Shown here in pieces: positions 26,286-34,470 of a DNA stretch of 64,000 nt; the first letter of the stretch is position 1, and each line of letters begins with the position of its first letter. The translations under genes and the position numbers were made by a program. The notes below the pieces were generated by a model, which had not been told where the DNA came from, did no database searches, and was given only the letters and a program-made list of their open reading frames with translations. Source of the stretch: Actinoplanes couchii (GTDB taxonomy: Bacteria > Actinomycetota > Actinomycetes > Mycobacteriales > Micromonosporaceae); NCBI RefSeq assembly GCF_016862075.1, contig NZ_BOMG01000035.1:62001-126000 (forward strand), in the 5' to 3' direction.

Positions 26286-27749
26286 TCACAGCGGCAGGAC
26301 CACCGCCGACGGGCGCCCGGCCACGCAGGTCACGGTCATCCGGTGCCGCTCCAGGAGGCCGCCGAAGACGGCCACCGCGGTCAGTCCCGGTCCCGGGTCG
26401 ACACGTTCGGTGCCGAAACCGGGCGCCGGCTCCCACGCCAGCAGCTCGGCGCCGGCCGACACACAGCGGGCCAGCACCGATCCGCCGGGCGACTCCAGCC
26501 GGGTTCCGGACGGTTCGGGAAGAGCCGTCGGGGACGCGGAGACAGACACGCTCGGTGACGGTTCGGAGGGACGGCCGGCCGTCGGCGAACCGGACCCGGC
26601 CGTCGGGCTGGGCCACTGGGCGGCCGCACCGGCGCTGGTCGCCGGGGCCCGCTCCGGGCGATCGCGGCTGCCGGGCGGGCGTTGCGGCGCCGGTTGCCGG
26701 CTCGCGGTCCCAGTCACCTCCGGTGAGGGCGCGGGCGGCGCGACGGTCCGGGCCGCCCGGGGCGCGTCACCGGTCCGACCGGACAGGAGCAGGGGCAGGC
26801 CGGTGAGCAGCGTCAGCGTCAGGGCCGCGGCAGCCGGCCGGGCCTTCTTCCACCGCCGCTGCGGTACGGGTGACGACGGCTCCCGGAACCCGGGGTGGTC
26901 CACGGGCACCCGCCCCGGGCGTACCGCCGCGGGGTGGATCGCGTCGGCGGCCTCGGCCGCGTCGCCGAGCAGACCGGCCACCTCCGTCGCGCCCGGCCGG
27001 GTGGCGGGATCCTTGGCGAGGCAGCGGCCGACCAGTCCGGCGACCGCGGACGGCACCCCCGGCAACCGGGGCAGCGGCCGCGGCTCCTGGTAGACGTGCG
27101 CCCGGAGCATCTGGGTGGTGCTCTCCACACTCCACGGCGCGACCCCGGCGAGCAGCCGGTAGAGCAGCACCCCGAGCGCGTAGACGTCCGAGGCGGGCAC
27201 GACAGCGCCGCCGGTGAGCCGTTCCGGCGCCAGGTAGGCGGGGGTGCCGAGCAGCACCTCCTCGGGCGCGGCGGGTCCGGCGACCGCGGCGATGCCGAAG
27301 TCCACCACTTTGGCGCCGGCCCCGGTGACCATCACGTTGGCGAGTTTGATGTCCCGGTGCACGAGTCCGTCCTCGTGCGCGACGGCCAGTGCGGTGGCCA
27401 CCTCGCCACAGATCCGGAAGATCGTCCGCGGTGGAATCCGGCCGTGCGAGATCCGTTGTTGCAGGGTCGGACCGTTGATCAATTCCATCACCACATAGGG
27501 AATCCGATCCGATTCCCCGAAATCGTAGATCTGGGCGATGTTCGGATGTGACAGGGCCGCCGCGGCCCGGGCCTCCCGCAGGATCCGATCCCGCGAGCCG
27601 GGGTCGGTGGCATAGCGCCCGGCCAGCACTTTCACCGCCACCGGGCGGTTCAGCACCTCGTCCCGGGCGCGCCAGACGACGGCCATGCCACCACGGCCGA
27701 GTTCATTGATCAGCCGATATCGGCCGCCGAGTCTCTGGTCCGGCTCCAC
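26286..27749 (-). CDS. Transmembrane Ser/Thr protein kinase (PknB type)
   Basis: A 487-residue kinase. The glycine loop GRGGMAVVW begins at residue 19, Lys40 is the ATP lysine, HRDIKLANV has the catalytic Asp133, and DFG is at 150-152; GTPAYLAPERL ends the activation segment. A membrane helix lies at about 303-320 (AAAALTLTLLTGLPLLLSG). The extracytoplasmic part is Pro/Ser-rich with a small C-terminal domain containing two Cys residues. No PASTA repeats are present. It lies upstream of the glycosyltransferase by 87 bp on the same strand; regulation of that enzyme is possible but unproven. Confidence 0.94.
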   Translation of the reverse strand: MEPDQRLGGRYRLINELGRGGMAVVWRARDEVLNRPVAVKVLAGRYATDPGSRDRILREARAAAALSHPNIAQIYDFGESDRIPYVVMELINGPTLQQRISHGRIPPRTIFRICGEVATALAVAHEDGLVHRDIKLANVMVTGAGAKVVDFGIAAVAGPAAPEEVLLGTPAYLAPERLTGGAVVPASDVYALGVLLYRLLAGVAPWSVESTTQMLRAHVYQEPRPLPRLPGVPSAVAGLVGRCLAKDPATRPGATEVAGLLGDAAEAADAIHPAAVRPGRVPVDHPGFREPSSPVPQRRWKKARPAAAALTLTLLTGLPLLLSGRTGDAPRAARTVAPPAPSPEVTGTASRQPAPQRPPGSRDRPERAPATSAGAAAQWPSPTAGSGSPTAGRPSEPSPSVSVSASPTALPEPSGTRLESPGGSVLARCVSAGAELLAWEPAPGFGTERVDPGPGLTAVAVFGGLLERHRMTVTCVAGRPSAVVLPL

Positions 27750-27788
27750 CGTGGCAGTCTGCCCGCAGAATCGCCGGACCGCACATTT

Positions 27789-28142
27789 TCACATTTCCCG
27801 CATCCACCATTCGGTGAACTGCCGGGCCTGCAGGGTGTGATCCAATCGGAGAATCCACAGGTTGCGATAACGGTCCCGGGGATAGGTGGTGGCCGCCTCG
27901 ATGACCGACATCTCCTCGGTGACGATCAGCGGATGCCAGGAGAAGGTGGTCGTCCCCGGCCGGTCCCGGCGCGCGGTCCAGCCGGCCACGATCGCCTCCC
28001 GGCCGATCCAGGGTTTCGCGTACGGCGCGGTGAAGTAGGCGGCGTCCTCGGCGAACAGGTCCCGGATGTCGTCCGGATCGTTCGACTCCCAGGCCTTGCG
28101 GTACTTCTGCACCCACGCCGTCACGGCGTCCAGACTCGTCAT
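27789..28142 (-). CDS. NTF2-like (SnoaL) protein
   Basis: A 117-residue single-domain protein with an alpha+beta cone fold pattern: TAWVQKYRKAWESNDPDDIRDLFAEDAAYFTAPYAKPWIGREAIVAGW, then beta strands ending in FTEWWMREM. Members bind small ligands or act as isomerases and hydrolases; a specific role cannot be assigned. The ATG at 28142 has GGGAGG 5 bases upstream; the longer frame is arginine-rich shadow sequence of the divergent gene. The stop lies about 40 bp upstream of the kinase start on the same strand. Confidence 0.85.
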   Translation of the reverse strand: MTSLDAVTAWVQKYRKAWESNDPDDIRDLFAEDAAYFTAPYAKPWIGREAIVAGWTARRDRPGTTTFSWHPLIVTEEMSVIEAATTYPRDRYRNLWILRLDHTLQARQFTEWWMREM

Positions 28143-28192
28143 CCCGGCCTCCCGTCCCCACCCTTGCAGGTGGACCGCCGTAGGGTCGGCCC

Positions 28193-28651
28193 ATGACGGA
28201 TACCTGGCGGCATCTGCCCGCACCGGCCCGCCCGATCGCCGCCTCGGCCACCGCCGCCGTCGCCGCCGTCCGGGCCGGGGACACCGCCGCGCTGGACGAG
28301 GCGACCGCCGTCCTGGCCGCCCTCGACCCGGCGCACACCGGCCTGATCCTGGGCACCACCGTCCGCCTGCTGCTGGAGGACCGGAACCCGGACGGGCTGA
28401 CCGCCGACGACGTGCGCGCCGCACTGGCGAGCGCGGTCCGCTCCTGGCCGGACGCCGACCCGCCGGTGGTGCTCTGGCTGCTGGCCGGGGCGCTCGGGGT
28501 GCTGGAGGAGGACGGCAGTCCGGCTCCGAAACCGGACGCGCTGGCCCGGCACTCCGCGGTGCTGATCGCCGACCTGCTGGCCAGCCGCCCGATCGCCCCC
28601 TGGTGGACGGCGGCGCTGGCGGAGATCGAAAGGTCTCAGCTCAACGATTAA
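28193..28651 (+). CDS. Hypothetical helical protein, 152 residues
   Basis: No family is recognised. The protein is Ala/Leu-rich and predicted all-helical, with segments such as TAAVAAVRAGDTAALDEATAVLAAL and DLLASRPIAPWWTAALAEIE. No signal peptide or membrane helix is clear. It diverges from the NTF2-like gene, and its stop is just before the tetR operator. Length and codon use are consistent with a real gene. Confidence 0.65.
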   Translation: MTDTWRHLPAPARPIAASATAAVAAVRAGDTAALDEATAVLAALDPAHTGLILGTTVRLLLEDRNPDGLTADDVRAALASAVRSWPDADPPVVLWLLAGALGVLEEDGSPAPKPDALARHSAVLIADLLASRPIAPWWTAALAEIERSQLND

Positions 28652-28656
28652 CAACT

Positions 28657-28686
28657 TTGCAGTTTCTGCAAGTTTGGTTCTAGAGT
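28657..28686 (+). promoter_or_regulatory. tetR promoter with overlapping TetR operator
   Basis: TTGCAG (28657-28662), an 18-bp spacer and TAGAGT (28681-28686) form a promoter whose start would fall on the GTG at 28694. TGCAG-TTT-CTGCA (28658-28670), extended by ACT/AGT flanks, is a dyad covering the -35. Binding there would block RNA polymerase, so autorepression is expected. Confidence 0.7.
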
Positions 28687-28693
28687 CTCCGCC

Positions 28694-29287
28694 GTGCACG
28701 CGGATTCCACAGCCATGCCCAGACCCCGGGAGACCGGCCGACGGGAGATCAAGCGCCGGCAGACCCGCCTGGCGCTGATCACCGCCGCGCTCCGTCTCGC
28801 CGACGAGCGGGGCGCCGACCGGGTCACCACCGACGAGATCAGCGCGGCGGCCGGGGTGTCGCCGCGCACGTTCTTCAACTACTTCGCCACCAAGGAGGAC
28901 GCCCTCGTCGGCGACCCCATGGAGGGCTCCGGCGAGCTGTCACTGCCGCCCGGCCCGCTGCTGGAGGCGCTGCTCACCGCGCTCGCCCCGGCCTTCGAGC
29001 AGATCCAGAAGGACCGGGACCTGTGGCTGCTCCGGATGCGCGTGATCGGCGCCAACCCGCACCTGCTGCCGCTGCTCATCGCCGCGGCGGCCTCCGCCGA
29101 GCAGCGGCTCGCCCAGGACATCGCCGTCCGCGACAGCCTGCCGGACGGCCACCCCTACCCACCGGTCGCCGCCTCGGTCGCGAACGCCGCGGTCCGGGTC
29201 GCGGTCTGCCGCTGGGCCGAGGACCGGGACTCCCGGCCACTGATCGACCACGTCCGCGAAGCCTTCACCATCCTCACCACCATCTGA
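28694..29287 (+). CDS. TetR-family transcriptional repressor
   Basis: A 197-residue regulator with an N-terminal TetR HTH at about 20-70 (RLALITAALRLADERGADRVTTDEISAAAGVSPRTFFNYFATKEDALV). The C-terminal ligand domain is helical and of normal length. GTG at 28694 is the start because the TAGAGT -10 ends 7 bases before it. It is followed 25 bp later by an MFS exporter gene. By analogy with QacR/EmrR-type pairs, an exporter substrate would release it from its operator. Confidence 0.94.
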   Translation: MHADSTAMPRPRETGRREIKRRQTRLALITAALRLADERGADRVTTDEISAAAGVSPRTFFNYFATKEDALVGDPMEGSGELSLPPGPLLEALLTALAPAFEQIQKDRDLWLLRMRVIGANPHLLPLLIAAAASAEQRLAQDIAVRDSLPDGHPYPPVAASVANAAVRVAVCRWAEDRDSRPLIDHVREAFTILTTI

Positions 29288-29312
29288 CCTCACCAGCATC
29301 TGAAAGAAGTCG

Positions 29313-30866
29313 ATGACAGACGTAGAGCCCGAAACCGCCGCATCATCCGGCCGGATGTCGCACCGGGAGGTCATCCAGGCCCTCTCCGGTCTGATGCTCG
29401 GCATGTTCGTCAGCATCCTGGCGTCGACAGTGGTCGCCAACGCACTGCCCCGGATCATCGCCGATCTGCACGGCAGCCAGTCCGTCTACACCTGGATCGT
29501 CACCGCCGAGCTGCTCGCCATGACGGCCACCGTCCCGCTCTGGGGCAAGATGGCCGACCTCTACAGCAAGAAGCTGCTGATCCAGCTCTCGCTCGGCCTC
29601 TTCGTGCTCGGCTCGCTGGTCGCCGGCCTCACCCCGAACGTCGAGATCCTGCTGGTCAGCCGGGTCATCCAGGGTGTCGGCGCGGGCGGCATGACGGCCC
29701 TCGCCCTGATCGTGATGGCCGCGATGATCCCGCCGCGGGAGCTGGGCCGCTACTCCGGCATGTTCGGCGCCGTCTTCGGGGTGGCCACCATCGCCGGGCC
29801 GCTGATCGGCGGTGTCCTGGTGGACACCTCGTGGCTGGGCTGGCGCTGGTGCTTCCTGATCGGCGTGCCGTTCTCGGTGATCGCGATCGCCCTGCTGCAG
29901 AAGACCCTGCACCTGCCGGCCGGCCGCAAGCAGGAGGTCAGCATCGACTGGCTGGGCGCGCTGCTGATCACCGGTGGCGTCAGCACCCTGCTGATCTGGT
30001 CCACCCTGGCCGGCGACAAGTTCGACTGGGGCTCCTGGCAGACCGCCGCCATGGTGGCCGGTGGGGTGCTGATCCTCGCGCTGGCCGTGCTGGTCGAGTC
30101 GAAGGCGAAGGAGCCGATCATCCCGCTCGGCATCTTCCGGCACCGCACCGTCAGCCTCGCCATCGTCGCCAGCGTGCTGGTCGGCGTGGCGATGTTCGGT
30201 GGCACCGTCTTCCTGTCCCAGTACTTCCAGACCTCGCTCGGCAAGACCCCGACCCAGGCCGGGCTGATGGGCCTGCCGATGGTCTTCGGCCTGCTGATCT
30301 CCTCCACCGTGGCCGGCGCGCTGATCACCAAGTACGGCAAGTGGAAGATCTTCCTGGTCAGCGGCTCGATCGTGATGACCATCGGGATGCTGCTGCTCAG
30401 CACGATCGACGCGAGCACCGGCGTGCCGGTGATCTCGGTCTTCATGGCGGTGCTCGGTGTCGGCGTCGGCCTGCTGATGCAGAACCTGGTGCTGGCCGCG
30501 CAGAACGACGTGCCCGCCGCCGAACTGGGCGCCACCACCTCGGCGCTGACGTTCTTCCGCAGCATGGGCGGCTCGATCGGGGTGAGCGCTCTGGGCGCCG
30601 TCCTGACCCACCGGGTCACCCAGCTCTCCGAGGAGCGGTTCGGCCCGGCGGCCGGTGGCGGCGAGGTCCCGGATCTCCAGGCTCTCCCGCCCGAGGTCCT
30701 CGCGGTGATCAAGGACATCTACGGTACGGCGACCGCCGACCTGTTCCTGATCGGTGCGCCGATCGCGTTCCTCGCGGTGATCGCGGTCGTCTTCATCAAG
30801 GAGAAGCCGCTCTCGACCATGTCCGGCGACGAGCGCCTGGCCGCCGAGAAGACGCTGTCCCACTGA
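29313..30866 (+). CDS. MFS drug exporter, DHA2 family (14 helices)
   Basis: A 517-residue EmrB/QacA-type transporter. It starts with the helix LSGLMLGMFVSILASTVVANALPRIIADL, which carries the N-terminal family motif, and has motif A (GKMADLYSKKLLI) and motif C-like GPLIGGVLVDTSWLGWRWCFLIGVP. Fourteen helices can be counted. It exports hydrophobic drugs by proton antiport. It is co-transcribed with tetR (25-bp gap). A strong hairpin follows the stop. Confidence 0.95.
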   Translation: MTDVEPETAASSGRMSHREVIQALSGLMLGMFVSILASTVVANALPRIIADLHGSQSVYTWIVTAELLAMTATVPLWGKMADLYSKKLLIQLSLGLFVLGSLVAGLTPNVEILLVSRVIQGVGAGGMTALALIVMAAMIPPRELGRYSGMFGAVFGVATIAGPLIGGVLVDTSWLGWRWCFLIGVPFSVIAIALLQKTLHLPAGRKQEVSIDWLGALLITGGVSTLLIWSTLAGDKFDWGSWQTAAMVAGGVLILALAVLVESKAKEPIIPLGIFRHRTVSLAIVASVLVGVAMFGGTVFLSQYFQTSLGKTPTQAGLMGLPMVFGLLISSTVAGALITKYGKWKIFLVSGSIVMTIGMLLLSTIDASTGVPVISVFMAVLGVGVGLLMQNLVLAAQNDVPAAELGATTSALTFFRSMGGSIGVSALGAVLTHRVTQLSEERFGPAAGGGEVPDLQALPPEVLAVIKDIYGTATADLFLIGAPIAFLAVIAVVFIKEKPLSTMSGDERLAAEKTLSH

Positions 30867-30869
30867 GTA

Positions 30870-30902
30870 CCGGGGTGAGCCGCGGCGCGCGGCTCACCCC
30901 GG
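30870..30902. terminator. Bidirectional terminator between MFS and STAS genes
   Basis: CCGGGGTGAGCCGCG (30870-30884) pairs perfectly over 15 bp with 30888-30902 around a GCG loop. It begins 4 bases after the MFS stop and ends 10 bases before the convergent STAS stop. There is no T-run. Confidence 0.8.
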
Positions 30903-30911
30903 CTCAGATCG

Positions 30912-31268
30912 TCAGGACGGGCGGAGTCCGACCGAGGTGCGCGGGTTCGGCGGCTCGGCACAACCGAGCAGCCCGACCAGCCCGGACACCCACAACTGCC
31001 GGTAGACGGTGGCGCTCGGGTGGCTGACCACCAGTTTCACTCCGCTCGCGGCGGCGGTGTGGAAACAGGCGACCAGAATCCCGATGCCGATACTGTCGAT
31101 CAGCATCACCCGTTGCAGGTCCAGACAGATCCGGCTCGGCGTCATCGTGGTGAGGACGTCGTTGACCGCGTCCCTCATGACGTGCGCGTTGTCCAGATCG
31201 ATCTCACCGCTCGGAGCGATCTCGACAGTGCCGTCGGCCAGCTGGCGGGTCGTGATCGGCAGATACAC
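30912..31268 (-). CDS. STAS-domain anti-sigma-factor antagonist
   Basis: A 118-residue SpoIIAA/RsbV-like protein. The core is ITTRQLADGTVEIAPSGEIDLDNAHVMRDAV and VMLIDSIGIGILVACF, with the phosphorylatable serine in the DSIGIG motif (Ser59). The family binds an anti-sigma kinase when unphosphorylated and thereby frees a sigma factor. The GTG at 31268 is chosen for its GAAGAGGG ribosome site; the longer frame is Arg-rich. No sigma factor or RsbW-like kinase lies nearby. Confidence 0.9.
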   Translation of the reverse strand: MYLPITTRQLADGTVEIAPSGEIDLDNAHVMRDAVNDVLTTMTPSRICLDLQRVMLIDSIGIGILVACFHTAAASGVKLVVSHPSATVYRQLWVSGLVGLLGCAEPPNPRTSVGLRPS

Positions 31269-31474
31269 AGCTGCCCTCTTCCTGGCGTACAGCCGGGGCT
31301 GACGCCGACTTCCGCGGAACACGGCCGATTCGACCGGAAAAGAAAGGGACGCCGCCCGGAACCCGCGTTCCTACAACAATCCGCTGGTCTGCAAGTTACG
31401 CCACGTAGGCGCGGAACGCCAGAGTAGTTCATCGGGCCGGAATGTGCTGGAACGGTCACTGCGTGGCGACCACG

Positions 31475-31504
31475 TTGACTGTCCACCGTCCCGAACCGAA
31501 TACT
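31475..31504 (+). promoter_or_regulatory. Promoter of the AraC-type regulator
   Basis: TTGACT (31475-31480), 18-bp spacer and AATACT (31499-31504), a close match to the housekeeping sigma consensus. Transcription would begin near 31511, giving a leader of about 22 bases before the ATG at 31533. The rest of the 264-bp gap from 31269 shows no gene. Confidence 0.6.
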
Positions 31505-31532
31505 CACCGTATGCGTTGGAACTCCGGACGGG

Positions 31533-32519
31533 ATGGTTGACGCCCTGCCGAGCGCCACGCCGGCGCCGGGCAACGTCCACTTCGACAGGGCCGACAGCGC
31601 CGGCGGCCCCGGGGCCCGGGACACCGTGAATCGTTTTTACCACCCGGTGGCCGCCGGAAGTGATCTCGAACTGGGCATCGAGGTGATCCAACTCGGACCC
31701 CTGACCGTCGGGCATCTCACCTTCGCGGAAAGCGCGACTCTGGACGTTCCCGCCCTCGACGCCTACCACGTGACCCTGCCCACCTCGGGACGGGTGCTGG
31801 CGCTGCGTGACGGGCACGAGCTGGCCGCGACCCCGGCGACCGCGCTCGCCTTCCGGCCCGGCGACCGGATCCGGTTGCGGCACGAGCCGAACACCGCGGA
31901 ACTGGACGTACGGATCGAGAGCTGGGCCCTGGAGGCGGAGCTGGCCGGGTTGCTCGGGCATCCGGTGCGGGGCCCGATCGACCTGCCGCCGGTCTTCGAC
32001 CTCACCGCCGGGCCGGCGCACAGCTGGAGCCGGATGGTCCGGCTGCTCCGCGACGAGCTGGTGCACGAGACCAGCCTGATCCACGAGCCGGTGATCGCCG
32101 AACAGTTCTGCGGCAGTGTACTCAGCGGGCTGCTGCTCAGCGTCCCGCACCGCTACCACGAGGAGCTGGTGGCGCCACCGGCCGCGGTGATCACCCAGCC
32201 GATCCGCCGGGTGGTGACGGCGATCCGTGACGAGCCCGAGCACGCGTTCACCGTCGGTGAGCTGGCGGCCATCGCCGGGATGAGTGTCCGGTCGCTGCAG
32301 TCCGGGTTCCGCCGGCACCTCGGCAGCGCCCCGATGGCGTACCTCCAGGAGGTCCGGCTCGGCCGGGCCCACGAGACGCTGCGGCAGGGTGATCCGGCGC
32401 GGATCACGGTCGCCGACGTGGCGCACCGATGGGGCTTCGCCCATCTCGGCCGGTTCGCGTCGGCCTACCGCCATCGTTTCGGAGAGTCTCCGTCGGAGAC
32501 GCTGCGGAACGTTACCTGA
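31533..32519 (+). CDS. AraC-family transcriptional activator
   Basis: A 328-residue protein. The N-terminal AraC_binding_2 cupin domain spans about 30-200 (DAYHVTLPTSGRVLALRDGHE) and the C-terminal double HTH about 215-325 (FTVGELAAIAGMSVRSLQSGFRRHLGSAPMAYLQEVRLGRAHETLRQG, then VADVAHRWGFAHLGRFASAYRHRFGESPSETLR). This combination is common in regulators of catabolic oxygenases. No catabolic operon adjoins it, so its target may be remote. Confidence 0.92.
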   Translation: MVDALPSATPAPGNVHFDRADSAGGPGARDTVNRFYHPVAAGSDLELGIEVIQLGPLTVGHLTFAESATLDVPALDAYHVTLPTSGRVLALRDGHELAATPATALAFRPGDRIRLRHEPNTAELDVRIESWALEAELAGLLGHPVRGPIDLPPVFDLTAGPAHSWSRMVRLLRDELVHETSLIHEPVIAEQFCGSVLSGLLLSVPHRYHEELVAPPAAVITQPIRRVVTAIRDEPEHAFTVGELAAIAGMSVRSLQSGFRRHLGSAPMAYLQEVRLGRAHETLRQGDPARITVADVAHRWGFAHLGRFASAYRHRFGESPSETLRNVT

Positions 32520-32526
32520 ACGGGTG

Positions 32527-32853
32527 TCACTCCCCCGGGTCACAGCGGCGCGGCTGCGGTACCCCGTCCGCGCGGCGGGTCACCCCGGATGTGCCGAACA
32601 GGTCACCCCGGGGGGGCACCCAGTCCCGCCAGGGGGACAACCGGGGTGGCACCCCGGCCAGCTCGCCGTCCCCGGCGCGGCACTGCCGCCGGAGGTACTC
32701 GACGACCCGGTCCATCGCCGCCCCGCTGTTCTCGGTCAACGTCAGCAGTGCCCGGCGGTCCACCGTCCCGTCCTCGCGGAGCAGGTCGGCCAGCCCGGCC
32801 AGCACCCGCACCGCCTCGGAGGCGTCCCGCTCGGCGTCCCACAGACCGGTCAC
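32527..32853 (-). CDS. Hypothetical 108-residue helical protein, second gene of a tiny operon
   Basis: Not recognised. The first 65 residues form amphipathic helices (AERDASEAVRVLAGLADLLREDGTVDRRALLTLTENSGAAMDRVVEYLRR). The C-terminal third is Pro/Arg/Gly-rich and probably disordered. It starts with GTG at 32853, overlapping the stop of a 19-codon ORF by 4 bp (GTGA), so translation is probably coupled. The stop is 7 bp from the convergent araC-type stop. Confidence 0.55.
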   Translation of the reverse strand: MTGLWDAERDASEAVRVLAGLADLLREDGTVDRRALLTLTENSGAAMDRVVEYLRRQCRAGDGELAGVPPRLSPWRDWVPPRGDLFGTSGVTRRADGVPQPRRCDPGE

Positions 32854-32909
32854 GCCGCCGCTCCCCCGGGCGTGGCCGGCATCTCGTACAAGGCTGTGCG
32901 GTCGGTCAT
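32850..32909 (-). CDS. 19-codon ORF coupled to the 108-residue gene
   Basis: The peptide is MTDRTALYEMPATPGGAAA. A GAGGGG site lies 9 bases before the ATG at 32909; another in-frame ATG at 32918 would add three residues. The stop overlaps the next start. Its own promoter and a long dyad lie upstream. It may be a leader peptide setting expression of the second gene, or a functional small acidic peptide. It is too short for homology. Confidence 0.4.
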   Translation of the reverse strand: MTDRTALYEMPATPGGAAA

Positions 32910-32944
32910 GCAGTGCATCCCCTCACCCCGACACACGCCCGGCG

Positions 32945-32968
32945 GGTCGTCGCGGGCCCGCGACGACC
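32945..32968. promoter_or_regulatory. 24-bp perfect palindrome in the leader of the small gene pair
   Basis: The sequence reads the same on both strands from 32945 to 32968, centred on GGGCCC. It lies between the promoter at 33010 and the ORF at 32909. It could act as an operator or as an RNA hairpin in the leader. Confidence 0.5.
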
Positions 32969-33002
32969 ACACCCCGGGTCGTCCGGCCCGGTGCGCGTGA
33001 CA

Positions 33003-33038
33003 AGCCGAAAATGTATTCGGCTCGCTACTTTGCGTCCA
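33003..33038 (-). promoter_or_regulatory. Promoter whose -10 is flanked by a perfect dyad
   Basis: On the minus strand TGGACG (33038-33033), a 17-bp spacer and TACATT (33015-33010) form a promoter reading toward the small ORF pair. AGCCGAA and TTCGGCT flank exactly the -10 hexamer, making a 20-bp dyad (33003-33022). A repressor bound there would cover the -10. Confidence 0.55.
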
Positions 33039-33145
33039 TCCGTAACGCGCAGGTTCTGTCCAGTTAGCGCTCGGATCGGCCCGTGCACGTCGCCGATCAC
33101 GGTTACCCCGCGTAGGCGTACCGAAATCGGGAATCAAGCGTTGAA

Positions 33146-34039
33146 TCAGGGCCGAACCGTGGCACTCTCCGCGATGGACCGCTCGGCGGCGGCCAGGATC
33201 TCGGTCACCCGAGCGCCGAACCGGGTGTCGCAGGCGGGCGCCGGGCCACCGGCGGCCGCGGACAGCAACTCATCGAGGGCCCGGCCCATCGCCTCGACCG
33301 GATCCCACTCGGCGCGCGGCACCTCGCGGATCCCGGCGTCACCGGCGAAGAAAGCCTCCTCGCGGGCCGCGGCGGGTGGCGCGTCCACCGCCAGGGTCAG
33401 TCGGCTCACCGCGCCGCCGACGTGCTTGAGCAGCAGGTACGTCAGGTCACGGGCACCGGCCACCGCGGTCACCTCGGCGACCGGCCCGAGCACCGGCAGC
33501 ACCACGGCCAGCGCGTGCGGGCCGACGTCCCACAGGCCGCCGCGCTCGCGCCGCCACGGCGACGCCCCGAACGGGTTGTCCGGCGTGAAGATCGCGCCGA
33601 GGTGGTCGACACGGGCCTCGCTCCAGCCGCCGGTGGCGACCGCCTCGGCCAGGAATCCGTCCAGTTCGGGCGTGAACCGGCGGGTGAACAGCACCGCCGA
33701 GGCGACGTCGACGGCGGCCAGCTCGCGGGCCTGGTCGACCCGGGTGGCGATCGGCTTGTCGAGCAGCAGGTGCCGGCCGGCCGCGGCGGCCCGCAGCGCG
33801 ATCGGCGCCTGAATGTCCGGCGGGAGCGCGACCGCGATCGCGTCGACGTCGGCGATCAGGGCGTCGGCGTCGGCGTATGCGGGTACCCCGAAGCGGCCGG
33901 CCAACTCGGCCGTCCGGCCCGGATCACGCCCCCAGATCCCGGCGAACTCCACCCCGGAGTGCGCCGCCAGGGCGGGCGCGTGCGTGAGGTGTGCCCAAGG
34001 TCCCGTACCGAAAAGTCCGAAGCGCACCGGATCGCCCAT
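33146..34039 (-). CDS. Gfo/Idh/MocA-family oxidoreductase
   Basis: A 297-residue NAD(P)-dependent enzyme. The N-terminal Rossmann fold starts RFGLFGTGPWAHLTHAPALAAHSG, followed by DADALIADVDAIAVALPPDIQAPIALRAAAAGRHLLLDKPIATR, where LLLDKP holds the conserved EKP-type lysine (Asp replaces Glu). The C-terminal beta domain is present but short. These enzymes oxidise sugars, inositols or reduce biliverdin-like compounds; the substrate is unknown. It stands alone, divergent from two membrane-protein genes. Confidence 0.9.
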   Translation of the reverse strand: MGDPVRFGLFGTGPWAHLTHAPALAAHSGVEFAGIWGRDPGRTAELAGRFGVPAYADADALIADVDAIAVALPPDIQAPIALRAAAAGRHLLLDKPIATRVDQARELAAVDVASAVLFTRRFTPELDGFLAEAVATGGWSEARVDHLGAIFTPDNPFGASPWRRERGGLWDVGPHALAVVLPVLGPVAEVTAVAGARDLTYLLLKHVGGAVSRLTLAVDAPPAAAREEAFFAGDAGIREVPRAEWDPVEAMGRALDELLSAAAGGPAPACDTRFGARVTEILAAAERSIAESATVRP

Positions 34040-34104
34040 CCTGTTCGTCGATCGTCACCGGGCCGGAAGTTACCAGGCCGGAGCCACCTCAGTAACCTGG
34101 CCGG

Positions 34105-34470
34105 GTGAACGGTCCCCTGTCGTCGGCGACGATCATCGCCGCGTTGGTCCTGGCGGTGTGGTACCTGCTGCGCTCGGCTCTCGATCGAGCCCCCGGCCGC
34201 AACGACCTGATCGCCGCCGGTGTGCTCAGCCTTCTCGTGCTCGTCCTGGTCGCGGTGGCCGCGATCGGACTGGCCACCGGCACGGAGGTCGCCGACATCG
34301 GCACGTTCGCCGGCTACCTGATCACCACTGTCGCGTTCGTCCCCACCGCCGGTTATCTGGCCGTGATGGAGCCGACCCGCTGGGGCAGCCTGACCCTGGG
34401 CATCGGGTGCCTGATCATCCCCGTTCTAGTGCTGCGCCTGCAGCAGATAGCGTCGGTAACCGGTGCCTGA
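34105..34470 (+). CDS. Small integral membrane protein, 121 residues
   Basis: Four membrane helices are visible (about 7-24, 38-58, 65-85, 96-112) with short loops. No family recognised. The GTG start at 34105 is preceded by TAACCT ending 8 bases upstream. Its end overlaps the next membrane-protein gene by 8 bp. The partners probably form a unit. Confidence 0.7.
   Translation: MNGPLSSATIIAALVLAVWYLLRSALDRAPGRNDLIAAGVLSLLVLVLVAVAAIGLATGTEVADIGTFAGYLITTVAFVPTAGYLAVMEPTRWGSLTLGIGCLIIPVLVLRLQQIASVTGA

Noticed and set aside
27789..28424. 211-residue version of the NTF2-like gene
   Set aside because: The extra N-terminus is Arg/Pro-rich shadow sequence of the divergent gene; the ATG at 28142 has a good ribosome site.
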